A stretch of DNA of 64,000 nucleotides from Caballeronia terrestris (GTDB taxonomy: Bacteria; Pseudomonadota; Gammaproteobacteria; Burkholderiales; Burkholderiaceae), in NCBI RefSeq assembly GCF_001544515.1, contig NZ_FCOL02000007.1, positions 158,188-222,187 of the forward strand, in the 5' to 3' direction. The position numbers and the translations under genes were made by a program. Of the stretch, positions 37,803 through 47,420 are shown one piece after another; the stretch's first letter is position 1; each line of letters begins with the position of its first letter. Under the pieces are notes generated by a model, which worked only from the letters and a program-made list of their open reading frames with translations, was not told the origin of the DNA and did no database searches.

Positions 37803-38696
37803 ATGAAGATTAAAAAAGCCGCGCTGGTGCTCGCCGCTCTGGGTTTTCTCGCAACGAGCGCATACGCTCAGGATGCAGGCACGCTCAAGAAGATCAAGGA
37901 CACGGGAGTGATTTCGCTGGGTCACCGCGAGTCGTCCATTCCGTTCTCGTACTACGACGACAAGCAGAACGTCGTCGGCTATTCGCATGAGTTCGCGCTG
38001 AAGGTGGTGGAAGCCGTCAAGCAGAAGCTCAACATGCCGAGCCTGAAGGTGAAGCTCACGCCGATCACGTCGCAAAACCGCATTCCGCTCGTGCAGAACG
38101 GCACGGTCGACATCGAGTGCGGGTCGACCACGAACAACGCCGAGCGTCAGCAGCAGGTCTCGTTCTCCAACACGATCTTCGTGATCGGCACGCGCCTCAT
38201 GACCAAGAAGGATTCGGGCGTAAAGACCTGGGACGACCTGAAGGGCAAGACCGTCGTGACGACCGCGGGCACCACGTCCGAGCGCCTGCTTCGCAAGATG
38301 AACCAGGACAAGAGCATGGGCATGAACATCATCAGCGCGAAGGATCACGGCGAGTCGTTCCTGACGCTGTCGACCGGCCGCGCCGTTGCGTTCATGATGG
38401 ACGACGCACTGCTCGCGGGCGAGCGCGCGAAGTCGAACAATCCGGGCGATTTCGTGATCGTCGGCGACCCGCAGTCGCATGAAGCGTACGGCTGCATGAT
38501 TCGCAAGAACGATCCGGAGTTCAAGAAGGTCGTCGACGACGCAATTGCGAAGGTCGAAACCTCGGGCGAAGGCGCAGCGATCTACAAGAAGTGGTTCGAA
38601 AGCCCGATTCCGCCGAAGGGTTTGAACCTGAACTTCCCGGAAAGCGATGACATCAAGGCCCTCTTCAAGAGCCCGAATGACAAGGCAATCGACTAA
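37803..38696 (+). CDS. gltI: Glutamate/aspartate ABC transporter, substrate-binding protein
   Basis: A 297-residue periplasmic binding protein (SBP family 3). The first 22 residues form a signal peptide (basic MKIKK, hydrophobic LVLAALGFLATS, cleavage after AYA). The mature part carries ISLGHRESSIPFSYYDD and the LTPITSQNRIPLVQNGTVD domain of GltI-type proteins. It delivers glutamate or aspartate to GltJK. A strong hairpin separates it from gltJ, consistent with higher expression of the binding protein than the permease. An ATTCT-TTC-AGAAT dyad sits at 37742-37754 upstream. Confidence 0.93.
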   Translation: MKIKKAALVLAALGFLATSAYAQDAGTLKKIKDTGVISLGHRESSIPFSYYDDKQNVVGYSHEFALKVVEAVKQKLNMPSLKVKLTPITSQNRIPLVQNGTVDIECGSTTNNAERQQQVSFSNTIFVIGTRLMTKKDSGVKTWDDLKGKTVVTTAGTTSERLLRKMNQDKSMGMNIISAKDHGESFLTLSTGRAVAFMMDDALLAGERAKSNNPGDFVIVGDPQSHEAYGCMIRKNDPEFKKVVDDAIAKVETSGEGAAIYKKWFESPIPPKGLNLNFPESDDIKALFKSPNDKAID

Positions 38697-38718
38697 CCTG
38701 TCCGGGTATTGATAAACG

Positions 38719-38755
38719 AAACGGAAGGAGCGTCCCGCTTCTTCCGTTTTCTTTT
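38719..38755 (+). terminator. Intra-operon attenuator hairpin between gltI and gltJ
   Basis: AAACGGAAG at 38719-38727 pairs with CTTCCGTTT at 38741-38749, extended inward by a G-U pair and AGCG/CGCT around a 3-nt loop, about 14 bp in all, followed by TCTTTT. It ends 13 nt before the gltJ start and should terminate part of the transcripts. Confidence 0.75.
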
Positions 38756-38767
38756 GGAGTTGAGTCC

Positions 38768-39508
38768 ATGTCTTATCACTGGAACTGGGGCGTTTTGCTG
38801 AGTCCGGTTTCGACCGGCGAGCCCACTACCTATCTCGGCTGGCTGATTTCAGGCTTCTGGGTGACCGTCACCGTGTCGCTCGCCGCGTGGGTGATCGCGC
38901 TCGTGGTCGGCTCGCTGTTCGGCATCTTGCGCACGGTCCCGAATCGCTTTCTCGCAGGCATCGGCACGGTCTACGTGGCGATCTTCCGCAATATTCCGCT
39001 GATCGTGCAGTTCTTCATCTGGTATCTCGTGATACCGGAACTTTTGCCGCCATCGATCGGAAACTGGTTCAAGCAATTGCCGCCGGGCGCGCAGTTCTTC
39101 TCGTCGTCGATCATCTGTCTCGGGCTCTTTACCGGCGCGCGCGTCTGCGAGCAGGTGCGCTCGGGCATCAACGCGTTGCCGCGCGGCCAGCGTGCAGCGG
39201 GCCTCGCAATGGGCCTCACGCAATGGCAGACGTACCGCTACGTGCTGATGCCGGTCGCGTACCGGATCATCGTGCCGCCGCTCACGTCGGAGTTTTTGAA
39301 CGTGTTCAAGAACTCGGCAGTCGCATCGACGATCGGCTTGCTCGACTTGTCGGCGCAGGCGCGCCAGCTCGTCGACTACACCGCGCAGACGTATGAGTCG
39401 TTCATCGCCGTGACGGTCGCCTACATGCTGATCAACCTGATCGTCATGCTGCTGATGCGCTGGGTCGAAGCGAAGACCCGGCTGCCCGGCTACATCGGAG
39501 GCAAGTGA
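38768..39508 (+). CDS. gltJ: Glutamate/aspartate ABC transporter permease GltJ
   Basis: A 246-residue inner-membrane permease of the polar amino-acid HisMQ type. Hydrophobic helices are visible ([36 protein letters not shown]). The EAA-like loop is [21 protein letters not shown], where the ATPase docks. It forms a heterodimer with GltK. A ribosome-binding site (TTTTGGAG) precedes it, and its stop overlaps the gltK start in a TGATG. Confidence 0.93.
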   Translation: MSYHWNWGVLLSPVSTGEPTTYLGWLISGFWVTVTVSLAAWVIALVVGSLFGILRTVPNRFLAGIGTVYVAIFRNIPLIVQFFIWYLVIPELLPPSIGNWFKQLPPGAQFFSSSIICLGLFTGARVCEQVRSGINALPRGQRAAGLAMGLTQWQTYRYVLMPVAYRIIVPPLTSEFLNVFKNSAVASTIGLLDLSAQARQLVDYTAQTYESFIAVTVAYMLINLIVMLLMRWVEAKTRLPGYIGGK

Positions 39509-40181
39509 TGCATCATTTCAATTGGAGCGGCGTCATCGGCGCGCTGCCGACTCTCTGGACCGGCGCGATCATCACGCTGCAGATCACGGTGCTGGCGATT
39601 GTCGTCGGTATCGTCTGGGGCACGGTGATCGCGCTGATGCGACTGTCGGGCATCAAGCCGCTCGTGTGGTTCGCGAACATCTACGTCACGCTGTTCCGCT
39701 CGATCCCGCTCGTCATGGTGCTGCTGTGGTTCTTCCTGATCGTGCCGCAGTTGCTGCAGAATGTGCTCGGGTTGTCGGCGGATATCGACATTCGCCTCGC
39801 CTCCGCGATGGTCGCGTTCTCGCTTTTCGAGGCCGCGTACTATTCGGAAATCATCCGCGCCGGCATTCAGTCGGTCTCACGCGGACAGGTGAACGCGGCG
39901 TTCGCGCTCGGCATGACGTACTCGCAGTCGATGAAGCTCGTCGTGCTGCCGCAGGCGTTTCGCGCGATGGTGCCGCTGTTGCTCACGCAGGCCATCGTGC
40001 TGTTTCAGGATACGTCGCTCGTCTACGTGATCAGCCTCGCGGACTTCTTCCGCACGGCGACGAACGTCGGCGACCGTGACGGTACGACCGTCGAAATGGT
40101 CCTGTTCGCCGGCGCGTGTTATTTCGTGATTTGCGTGGCGGCCTCGGCCCTCGTCAAAAGTCTTCAGAAAAAGGTCGCAAG

Positions 40182-40185
<4 letters not shown>
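39508..40185 (+). CDS. gltK: Glutamate/aspartate ABC transporter permease GltK
   Basis: A 225-residue permease partner of GltJ. Helices such as [19 protein letters not shown] and [19 protein letters not shown] are clear, and the EAA-like loop is [19 protein letters not shown]. The ATG at 39508 overlaps the gltJ stop codon; a GTG one codon upstream is also possible. Its stop overlaps the gltL start in ATGA, so gltJKL are translationally coupled. Confidence 0.93.
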
Positions 40186-40907
<722 letters not shown>

Positions 40908-40930
40908 GCTTCAGTTTTGACTCTGCAATG

Positions 40931-40969
40931 AAAAACACGGCCTCTCTTTTTACGAGAGGCCGCGTTTTT
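40931..40969. terminator. Bidirectional terminator, gltL / YegP-like gene
   Basis: GGCCTCTC at 40939-40946 pairs with GAGAGGCC at 40954-40961, extended outward with one mismatch and flanked by A5 and T5. It serves the convergent gltL and YegP-like genes. Confidence 0.85.
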
Positions 40970-40986
40970 GTGTAAAGCCGCGCGGA

Positions 40987-41322
40987 TTACTTCGTATTGT
41001 CCTGAACCGTTGCGTCCGGCGCGTTCTTCTTCACCGATGCGATGCCGTTCTCCATCGCCGACGTGCTGCTATATCCCTCGCTCACGCCGATCACTTCGTG
41101 ATTGCCGGCTTTGAGCGTGAACATCGGCTCGCCCTTCGCGTTTTCCTTGCGGTCGTAGCGCTCGTCGAGCGGCGCGTTCTTGCGCACCGATTCGATCCCG
41201 TGTTCCGCCGACGCCCGCGTCACATACAACTCGCTTTGCAGGATCGGCTCCCCGTTGCCCGCGCGCAAGTTGAAGTAGAACTGGCCGTTCTTCGCTTTAT
41301 CGATGACGAATTTTCCTGACAT
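40987..41322 (-). CDS. YegP-like DUF1508 protein
   Basis: A 111-residue protein made of two tandem DUF1508 units. Unit one is GKFVIDKAKNGQFYFNLRAG followed by NGEPILQSELY; unit two is KGEPMFTLKAGNHEVIGVSE. Each ends in a GI-x-SV(R/K)KNAP helix (GIESVRKNAP and GIASVKKNAP). Such proteins are small, soluble and of unknown function. The gene stands alone, with a terminator shared with gltL. Confidence 0.85.
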   Translation of the reverse strand: MSGKFVIDKAKNGQFYFNLRAGNGEPILQSELYVTRASAEHGIESVRKNAPLDERYDRKENAKGEPMFTLKAGNHEVIGVSEGYSSTSAMENGIASVKKNAPDATVQDNTK

Positions 41323-41408
41323 GGCCCTTCCTTTTTGAGGTGAGTGAAGCCTGAGTCTAGGGTGTCACCGCGCACTGCGGCTTCGAGGTGACAATTGTTA
41401 ACGATGAA

Positions 41409-42302
41409 CTATTCAATGCCCAGCGCCGTTTCCACCGCCGCCGTCGAATCGATCTTCAGCGCCGATTCCACGCACACCTTGCACAGCGGTTCGGCGGCCT
41501 TTTTCGCGACGTCCTCCGGCACGGGAATGTTCACCGTTCGCTGCAGCGCGCCTTTCTGGAACATCGCGAGATCGCCGGGAGCGAAGCGCGTCCAGATTTC
41601 GTTGTCGGTGAGCGGCGACGTCGCAATCACCGCGACGCGGTCTTCCGGCGTCGTGTACTTGGCGAAATCGATCGACATGTCCGCGTCGATCAGATGCGCC
41701 GTCGAGAACGGCCAACTGCGTACGAGATAGTACAAATGTGTCGAACAATGCGAGAACAGCGCTTGCCCGTTCGACATCAGGAAATTGAACACGCCGTATT
41801 GCGTGATGTCGCGCGTGAGCGTGGCGAGCGCGTCGAAGAGTTCGTCGAGCGGCGGCTGCGAGCCGGGAAACGCTTCGCGCAGGCCCTGCAGCAGCGCGCA
41901 GAACGCGAGTTCGCTGTCCGTCGTGCCGACCGGCTGATAGACGCCGGTGAATTCAGGATCATGGCCTTTCAGGTCGCCGTTGTGCGCGAAAATCCAGTGC
42001 CGGCCCCAAAGTTCGCGCAGAAACGGATGGCAGTTTTCGAGCAGGATGTGCCCCTGCGTCGCCTTGCGAATGTGCGCGATCGTGTTCTTTGACTTGATCG
42101 GATAGCGCTTCACCATCTCGGCAAGCGGCGAACTGGCCGACGACTGATGGTCGATGAACAGCCGGCACGCTTTGTCTTCGAAGAAGGCGATGCCCCAGCC
42201 GTCGGCGTGGTGATCGGTGACGCCGCCGCGCGCCGCGAAGCCGGTGAACGAGAACGTCACGTCCGTCGGTTCCGCGCAGTTCATTCCGAGAAGTTGGCAC
42301 AT
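41409..42302 (-). CDS. Class II glutamine amidotransferase (YafJ-like)
   Basis: A 297-residue N-terminal-nucleophile amidotransferase-like protein. The catalytic Cys2 follows the initiator Met (MCQLLGMNC); DHHADGWGIAFFED, THIRKATQGH-like HIRKATQG and FAHNGDL are the glutamine-site segments. No synthase domain is attached, as in E. coli YafJ. The acceptor substrate is unknown. It is divergent from pyrC across 210 bp. Confidence 0.87.
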   Translation of the reverse strand: MCQLLGMNCAEPTDVTFSFTGFAARGGVTDHHADGWGIAFFEDKACRLFIDHQSSASSPLAEMVKRYPIKSKNTIAHIRKATQGHILLENCHPFLRELWGRHWIFAHNGDLKGHDPEFTGVYQPVGTTDSELAFCALLQGLREAFPGSQPPLDELFDALATLTRDITQYGVFNFLMSNGQALFSHCSTHLYYLVRSWPFSTAHLIDADMSIDFAKYTTPEDRVAVIATSPLTDNEIWTRFAPGDLAMFQKGALQRTVNIPVPEDVAKKAAEPLCKVCVESALKIDSTAAVETALGIE

Positions 42303-42512
42303 GTTGCTGAGGCTGGCAGGCTTGGGTGTGAGGGCAATTGTTACAATGGTGTCTCACAAGCATAGCACCGAGCCAATCGCCAAAAAATCGATCATCCGGC
42401 GCGTGCGGGCATCGTTGTTGAATTTCCACGGCGGTTTTTGCCGCTTTTTGCTCCGATCGCCATCCGCTGCCGGATTTTTGATTTGTCCCTCCGTCCTCCG
42501 ACCGTTCTCGCC

Positions 42513-43595
42513 ATGTCAGCTCATTCGTCCGCCGCTTCAGAATCGACGCAGTCTCCCGCCACGCTCACCATCGCGCGCCCCGACGACTGGCACTTGCACG
42601 TGCGCGACGGCGCCATGCTCGCCGCTGTCCTGCCGCACACCGCGCGCCAGTTCGGCCGCGCGATCATCATGCCGAACCTGCGCCCACCCGTCACGACGAC
42701 CGCGATGGCCGCCGCGTATCGCGAGCGCATCCTGGCCGCGCTGCCGAAAGAGGGCGCGGGCGCGACGTTCGAGCCGCTGATGACGCTCTATCTCACCGAC
42801 AACACGCCGCCCGACGAAATCCGCCGCGCACGCGCGAGCGGTTTCGTGCACGGCGTGAAGCTGTATCCGGCGGGCGCGACGACCAACTCTGACGCCGGCG
42901 TCACCGATCTCCTGAAATGCGCGGCGACGCTCGAAGCGATGCAGGAAACTGGCATGCCGCTGCTCGTGCACGGCGAAGTGACCGATCCGTCGATCGATTT
43001 GTTCGATCGCGAGAAGGTGTTCATCGACCGGGTGATGACGCCGCTGCGACGCGATTTTCCGGCGCTGAAGGTGGTTTTCGAGCACATCACGACGAAGGAC
43101 GCCGCCGAATACGTGCGCGAGACGAGCGGCCCGATCGGCGCGACGATCACCGCGCACCATCTGCTCTACAACCGCAACGCGATTTTTCTCGGCGGGATTC
43201 GGCCGCACTACTATTGCCTGCCGGTGTTGAAGCGCGAGACGCATCGCGTGGCGCTGGTCGAGGCGGCGACCTCGGGCAATCCGCGCTTTTTCCTCGGTAC
43301 GGATAGCGCGCCGCATCCGAAGGGTTTGAAGGAGCACGCGTGCGGCTGCGCGGGCTGCTACACGGCGCTTCACGCGCTCGAGCTCTACACCGAAGCCTTC
43401 GACAAAGCCGGCGCGCTCGACAAGCTCGAAGGATTCGCGAGCTTCTTCGGCCCCGATTTCTACAGTTTGCCGCGCAGCAAGGAAACGGTGACGCTGCGGC
43501 GCGAATCGTGGACGCTGCCCGCCGAATTCCTGGCAGGTGACGCGGAAGTCGTGCCGTTGCGGGGCGGTGAAACGATTGGCTGGCAGCAGGTTTAA
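42513..43595 (+). CDS. pyrC: Dihydroorotase PyrC
   Basis: A 360-residue zinc amidohydrolase that closes carbamoyl-aspartate to dihydroorotate in pyrimidine synthesis. Metal ligands His27 and His29 lie in [10 protein letters not shown], and the carboxylated Lys is Lys116 in GVKLYPAG. Later HHLLYNR and [10 protein letters not shown] carry the remaining ligands. ATG at 42513 fits the family N-terminus; an upstream frame from 42438 adds 25 unlike residues. The leader has a short GGC-loop-GCC hairpin followed by T residues near 42433-42450 that could attenuate. Confidence 0.95.
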   Translation: MSAHSSAASESTQSPATLTIARPDDWHLHVRDGAMLAAVLPHTARQFGRAIIMPNLRPPVTTTAMAAAYRERILAALPKEGAGATFEPLMTLYLTDNTPPDEIRRARASGFVHGVKLYPAGATTNSDAGVTDLLKCAATLEAMQETGMPLLVHGEVTDPSIDLFDREKVFIDRVMTPLRRDFPALKVVFEHITTKDAAEYVRETSGPIGATITAHHLLYNRNAIFLGGIRPHYYCLPVLKRETHRVALVEAATSGNPRFFLGTDSAPHPKGLKEHACGCAGCYTALHALELYTEAFDKAGALDKLEGFASFFGPDFYSLPRSKETVTLRRESWTLPAEFLAGDAEVVPLRGGETIGWQQV

Positions 43596-43618
43596 GTGCA
43601 TTTTCGTGCGCTGAGCGT

Positions 43619-44428
43619 ATGACCCTGCCGTTCGAGCGTATCGATTGGACGCAGCCGTGGCTCGCGCCGCTCGCCGAACGCGGCGTGCGCTGGCAGTCGG
43701 CGGCGATCGACGGCTACTTGGTCTATCTCGAAGCGCTGAACGCAGACGCCCGTTCGACGGACATCACCACTGGCCGCGGCAAACCGTTGTCGTTCATCGC
43801 CCAGGACGAGTTGCCGGCGGGAGCGTTCTATGAGGCGCACATCGCCGCTACCGGTGGCGTGCCGACGCGCCACAATCTCCACGATTTCTTCAACGCGTCG
43901 ATCTGGTTCCAGTTTCCGCGCATCAAGGCGGCGCTGAATGCGCGGCAGGCGGCGCAAATCGATGCGCTCGGCATCGGCCCGACGCGCGGCGGCCTGCGTG
44001 ACGCGCTCACCCTTTTCGATGAAAACGCCGTGCTGTTCGCCTGCGCCGATCCGGCGCTGTCGGACGCATTGCGCGGTTTCGACTGGCGCACGCTCTTCGT
44101 GACGCGGCGCGCGGATTGGGGCGTGCTCTGCGAAGCACGAATCTTCGGCCACGCGCTCCTGGAAAAGCTCGTCGCGCCGTACAAGGCGTGCACGGGGCAC
44201 GCATGGATCGTCGCCGTCCCGCCCGATTACTTCTCCCTCGACGACCCAAAACGCCGTGCATTACTCGACGAACGCATAGCGAACACGCTGCTGAGCCAAT
44301 CCCCAACGAGTCGCGATTTCGCTCCGTTGCCGGTGCTCGGCGTACCGGGCTGGTATCCGCCGAACGAATCGCCCGCTTTCTACGACGACACGAGCGTTTT
44401 CCGCCCCGGCCGCCGCCATCGCGGGTGA
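43619..44428 (+). CDS. DUF3025 domain protein
   Basis: A 269-residue protein of the DUF3025 family, recognised by WTQPWLAPLAERG at the start, YEAHIAATGGVPTRHNLHD followed by FFNASIWFQFPRIK, and LPVLGVPGWYP near the end. No catalytic motif is evident. It follows pyrC by 23 nt and is probably co-transcribed. rnpB begins 22 nt downstream. Confidence 0.8.
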   Translation: MTLPFERIDWTQPWLAPLAERGVRWQSAAIDGYLVYLEALNADARSTDITTGRGKPLSFIAQDELPAGAFYEAHIAATGGVPTRHNLHDFFNASIWFQFPRIKAALNARQAAQIDALGIGPTRGGLRDALTLFDENAVLFACADPALSDALRGFDWRTLFVTRRADWGVLCEARIFGHALLEKLVAPYKACTGHAWIVAVPPDYFSLDDPKRRALLDERIANTLLSQSPTSRDFAPLPVLGVPGWYPPNESPAFYDDTSVFRPGRRHRG

Positions 44429-44449
44429 CGGTGTTAAAATTCGTCTCGC

Positions 44450-44859
<410 letters not shown>

Positions 44860-44876
44860 GTCGTCATTCAAAAGTC

Positions 44877-44910
44877 AAAAAGCCGGCGTCAGTGATGACG
44901 CCGGCTTTTT
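44877..44910. terminator. Bidirectional terminator, rnpB / osmC-type gene
   Basis: AGCCGGCGTCA at 44881-44891 pairs with TGACGCCGGCT at 44896-44906 around GTGA, flanked by A4 and T5. It ends rnpB and, on the other strand, the OsmC gene. Confidence 0.92.
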
Positions 44911-44936
44911 GCATTCTATTCTGCTGAATCGCGCGT

Positions 44937-45359
44937 TCAGGTCGGCACGATATCGAACGAATGGGTCAATTCGGCGGTTTTCGCGATCATGATCGACGCC
45001 GAGCAGTATTTATCGTGCGACAGATTGATCGCGCGCTCGACCGTCGACGGATTCAGGTTCTTGCCCGTCACCGTGAAGTGGAAGTGGATCTTCGTGAACA
45101 CCTTGGGGTCTTCGCTGGCGCGTTCGGCCTTGAGTGTCACCGAGCAGCCCGCGACGTCCTGGCGGCTTTTTTTCAGGATCATCACGACGTCGTAGGCCGT
45201 GCAGCCGCCGGTGCCGAGCAGCACCATTTCCATCGGACGCGGCGCGAGGTTGCGGCCGCCGCCGTCGGGGGCGCCGTCCATCGTGACGAGGTGGCCGCTT
45301 CCGGTTTCAGCGGCGAACGCCATGCCATCCTGTCCCATCCAGCTAACTTTGCATTCCAT
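44937..45359 (-). CDS. OsmC family protein
   Basis: A 140-residue OsmC/Ohr-fold protein. The first Cys-containing helix (VLLGTGGCTAYDVVMILKK) and the second (HDKYCSASIMIAKTAEL) provide the peroxidatic and resolving Cys typical of thiol-dependent peroxidases. The N-terminus (MECKVSWMGQDGMAF) is that of the YhfA-like branch. Probably protects against organic peroxides, but this branch is little studied. Downstream terminator shared with rnpB. Confidence 0.87.
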   Translation of the reverse strand: MECKVSWMGQDGMAFAAETGSGHLVTMDGAPDGGGRNLAPRPMEMVLLGTGGCTAYDVVMILKKSRQDVAGCSVTLKAERASEDPKVFTKIHFHFTVTGKNLNPSTVERAINLSHDKYCSASIMIAKTAELTHSFDIVPT

Positions 45360-45643
45360 GCTCAGGCTCCAGCGCGCTTGCTACGTTGTTTTACAAGCGA
45401 ATATTGTAGCCGTTTGCCGTTTCACACGATGGCTACGCTCCGCGCAACTCCGGGTTGACGGACACTAAATAACGAAAGAGCGCAGGGGCCACATGGGCCG
45501 TAGTGAAACCGAAGAGAACCTCTAGACCGATAACGAACGCCGGGTCCGCTCGCATATTCTTTGCAAGTCATTGTTTTTAAATAAAATAAAACACAAAGCC
45601 GCAGTCTCACAATATGATATATATTCTCATAATGCGAATTTTC

Positions 45644-45672
45644 TTGATCCGCAGAAAACGAGTGCCTATACT
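45644..45672 (+). promoter_or_regulatory. Sigma-70 promoter of the candidate sRNA
   Basis: TTGATC at 45644-45649 and TATACT at 45667-45672 are separated by exactly 17 nt. An AT-rich tract (about 45570-45643) lies just upstream and could act as an UP element. The expected start point is an A near 45679. Confidence 0.7.
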
Positions 45673-45678
45673 CGGATT

Positions 45679-45768
45679 ATTGGTTGTCGCAGTTCGACGA
45701 ATCTACCGCGTCTCCTCCACCTCCTCCTGGTGGATTCAGCCCGAGCCTCAGGTGCTCGGGCTTTTTTT
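45679..45768 (+). ncRNA. Candidate anti-Shine-Dalgarno small RNA (about 90 nt)
   Basis: No protein gene fits here, but a promoter at 45644-45672 and a terminator define a short transcript. Hairpin 1 pairs 45684-45689 with 45695-45700. Hairpin 2 pairs UCCACC (45716-45721) with GGUGGA (45729-45734), leaving exactly UCCUCCU in the loop. Hairpin 3 is the terminator. The segment CACCUCCU (45718-45725) equals the anti-Shine-Dalgarno tail of 16S rRNA. Such an RNA could base-pair with ribosome-binding sites. I recall an Rfam family of betaproteobacterial toxic small RNAs and alphaproteobacterial CCUCCUCCC RNAs with a similar loop; membership was not tested. The start point is predicted. Confidence 0.65.
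45738..45768 (+). terminator. Rho-independent terminator of the candidate sRNA
   Basis: AGCCCGAGC at 45738-45746 pairs with GCTCGGGCT at 45754-45762 around a 7-nt loop and is followed by seven T residues (45762-45768). It is 40 nt upstream of the rplM promoter, so it is not the end of any annotated protein gene. Confidence 0.9.
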
Positions 45769-45808
45769 CGTCCCATCAACGTCCGTTGCGTCACAGATCG
45801 CGCAACTT

Positions 45809-45838
45809 TTGACGCGGCATCCAAAATCCCCTTATAAT
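45809..45838 (+). promoter_or_regulatory. Strong sigma-70 promoter of rplM-rpsI
   Basis: TTGACG at 45809-45814 and TATAAT at 45833-45838 are 18 nt apart. It leaves a leader of about 110 nt before the rplM start, long enough for regulation by ribosomal protein feedback, although no specific structure was recognised. Confidence 0.85.
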
Positions 45839-45957
45839 TCAAAGTTCTCTTCGCACAATGCCCGCGAAGGGGAATCAGGGAGAGCCTGCACGCGCCTCGA
45901 TGCGCAACTTACATACAAGCGGGACAGCAAGGGCACAGTTAATTTTTTGGATCGATC

Positions 45958-46386
45958 ATGAAGACGTTTTCCGCAAAAGCCCATGAGGTGACGCGTGAAT
46001 GGTACGTGATTGACGCGACGGATAAGGTTCTCGGCCGTGTCGCCAGCGAAGTGGCACGCCGTCTTCGCGGCAAGCACAAACCCGAGTTCACCCCGCACGT
46101 CGACACTGGTGATTTCATCATCATCATCAACGCCGGCAAGCTGAAGGTCACGGGCAACAAGGCAACCGACAAGAAGTACTATCGTCACTCGGGCTATCCG
46201 GGCGGCATCTACGAAACGACGTTTGGCAAGATGCAAGAGCGTTTCCCGGGCCGCGCGCTCGAGAAGGCGGTCAAAGGCATGCTGCCGAAGGGTCCGCTCG
46301 GCTACGCGATGATCAAGAAGCTGAAGGTCTACGCCGACGCAACGCATCCGCATACGGCTCAACAGCCTAAAGCGCTCGAGATCTAA
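45958..46386 (+). CDS. rplM: 50S ribosomal protein L13
   Basis: A 142-residue ribosomal protein, full length. Typical segments are [53 protein letters not shown] and [19 protein letters not shown]. An early assembly protein of the large subunit. It is the first gene of the rplM-rpsI pair with an 11-nt gap. Confidence 0.98.
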   Translation: MKTFSAKAHEVTREWYVIDATDKVLGRVASEVARRLRGKHKPEFTPHVDTGDFIIIINAGKLKVTGNKATDKKYYRHSGYPGGIYETTFGKMQERFPGRALEKAVKGMLPKGPLGYAMIKKLKVYADATHPHTAQQPKALEI

Positions 46387-46397
46387 GGGGAGCCCAC

Positions 46398-46790
46398 ATG
46401 ATCGGTAACTGGAACTACGGTACGGGCCGCCGCAAGAGCGCCGTCGCTCGTGTCTTCATCAAGGCAGGCAAAGGCGACATCATCGTCAACGGCAAGCCCA
46501 TCGCCGACTACTTCTCGCGCGAAACGTCGCTGATGATCGTGCGCCAGCCGCTCGAACTGACGAGCCACGCCACTACGTTCGACATCAAGGTCAACGTGAC
46601 CGGCGGCGGTGAAACGGGTCAAGCCGGCGCGGTTCGCCACGGCATCACGCGCGCGCTGATGGACTACGACGCAACGCTCAAGCCGACGCTGTCGAGCGCT
46701 GGCTTCGTGACGCGTGACGCACGTGAAGTGGAACGTAAGAAGGTCGGTTTCCACAAGGCACGCCGCAGGAAGCAATTCTCGAAGCGTTAA
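46398..46790 (+). CDS. rpsI: 30S ribosomal protein S9
   Basis: A 130-residue ribosomal protein. It begins [18 protein letters not shown] and ends in the basic tail [14 protein letters not shown], whose last Arg reaches the P-site tRNA in known ribosomes. A ribosome-binding site (AGGGGAG) lies 11 nt upstream of the start. Terminator at 46831-46866. Confidence 0.98.
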   Translation: MIGNWNYGTGRRKSAVARVFIKAGKGDIIVNGKPIADYFSRETSLMIVRQPLELTSHATTFDIKVNVTGGGETGQAGAVRHGITRALMDYDATLKPTLSSAGFVTRDAREVERKKVGFHKARRRKQFSKR

Positions 46791-46830
46791 GCCGTATCGC
46801 GCTTTTCGTCCTCTGGGCGAATCGCTGCGA

Positions 46831-46866
46831 AAAGCCGCTGGCGTCATGCGCCGGCGGCTTTTTATT
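46831..46866 (+). terminator. Rho-independent terminator of rplM-rpsI
   Basis: A 13-bp stem with one G-T wobble, AAAGCCGCTGGCG at 46831-46843 with CGCCGGCGGCTTT at 46849-46861, followed by a T-rich run. Confidence 0.9.
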
Positions 46867-46991
46867 TTTGCGACACGGATTCGTCCGCAGACGCCATCGG
46901 TATCGATATAGCCCATTGATTTCATGGGCTTCCAGCACGATATTGAGATCGGCCCTACAATGACGGACAGAAGCTTTTTTGGAGAGTTCGA

Positions 46992-47357
46992 ATGAACGCT
47001 GTCACCGACACCCCCACGACCGAAATGCCGTTGCCGTTCGTCTTCACCGACGCGGCCGCCGACAAGGTCAAGCAACTGATCGACGAAGAAGGCAATCCGG
47101 ACCTGAAGCTGCGCGTGTTCGTGCAGGGCGGCGGGTGTTCGGGTTTCCAGTACGGCTTCACGTTCGACGAAGCCGTCAATGAAGACGACACCGTGATGGA
47201 CAAGGCCGGCGTCCAGTTGCTGATCGACTCGATGAGCTATCAGTATCTGGTCGGCGCGGAGATCGACTATAAGGACGACCTCAACGGCGCGCAGTTCGTG
47301 ATCAAGAACCCGAATGCGTCGACGACTTGCGGTTGCGGATCGTCGTTCTCGGTGTGA
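46992..47357 (+). CDS. erpA: Iron-sulfur cluster insertion protein ErpA
   Basis: A 121-residue A-type carrier that inserts Fe-S clusters into apoproteins such as IspG and respiratory enzymes. The three cluster-binding cysteines are Cys49 ([11 protein letters not shown]), Cys113 and Cys115 (TTCGCGSSF). A good site GGAGAG precedes the ATG. A TACAAT -10-like element lies near 46956, without a convincing -35. Adjacent to anmK, which converges on it. Confidence 0.95.
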   Translation: MNAVTDTPTTEMPLPFVFTDAAADKVKQLIDEEGNPDLKLRVFVQGGGCSGFQYGFTFDEAVNEDDTVMDKAGVQLLIDSMSYQYLVGAEIDYKDDLNGAQFVIKNPNASTTCGCGSSFSV

Positions 47358-47381
47358 TTCTTTAGCACCGAATGCAATATC

Positions 47382-47411
47382 AAAAAGCGGAGGCTGCGGG
47401 CTCCGCTTTTT
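47382..47411. terminator. Bidirectional terminator, erpA / anmK
   Basis: AAAAAGCGGAG at 47382-47392 pairs with CTCCGCTTTTT at 47401-47411 around an 8-nt loop; it serves both convergent genes. Confidence 0.9.
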
Positions 47412-47420
47412 ATTCGACGT

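Noticed and set aside
45690..45720. Resemblance to the 3' end of a tRNA (TTCGACGAATC followed by GTCTCCTCCACC)
   Set aside because: The T-loop has extra bases, no acceptor, D or anticodon arms are found upstream, and the segment folds better as two hairpins of the sRNA candidate.
45614..45961. A 115-codon frame across the sRNA and the rplM leader
   Set aside because: No ribosome-binding site or family match; it crosses a strong terminator and promoter.
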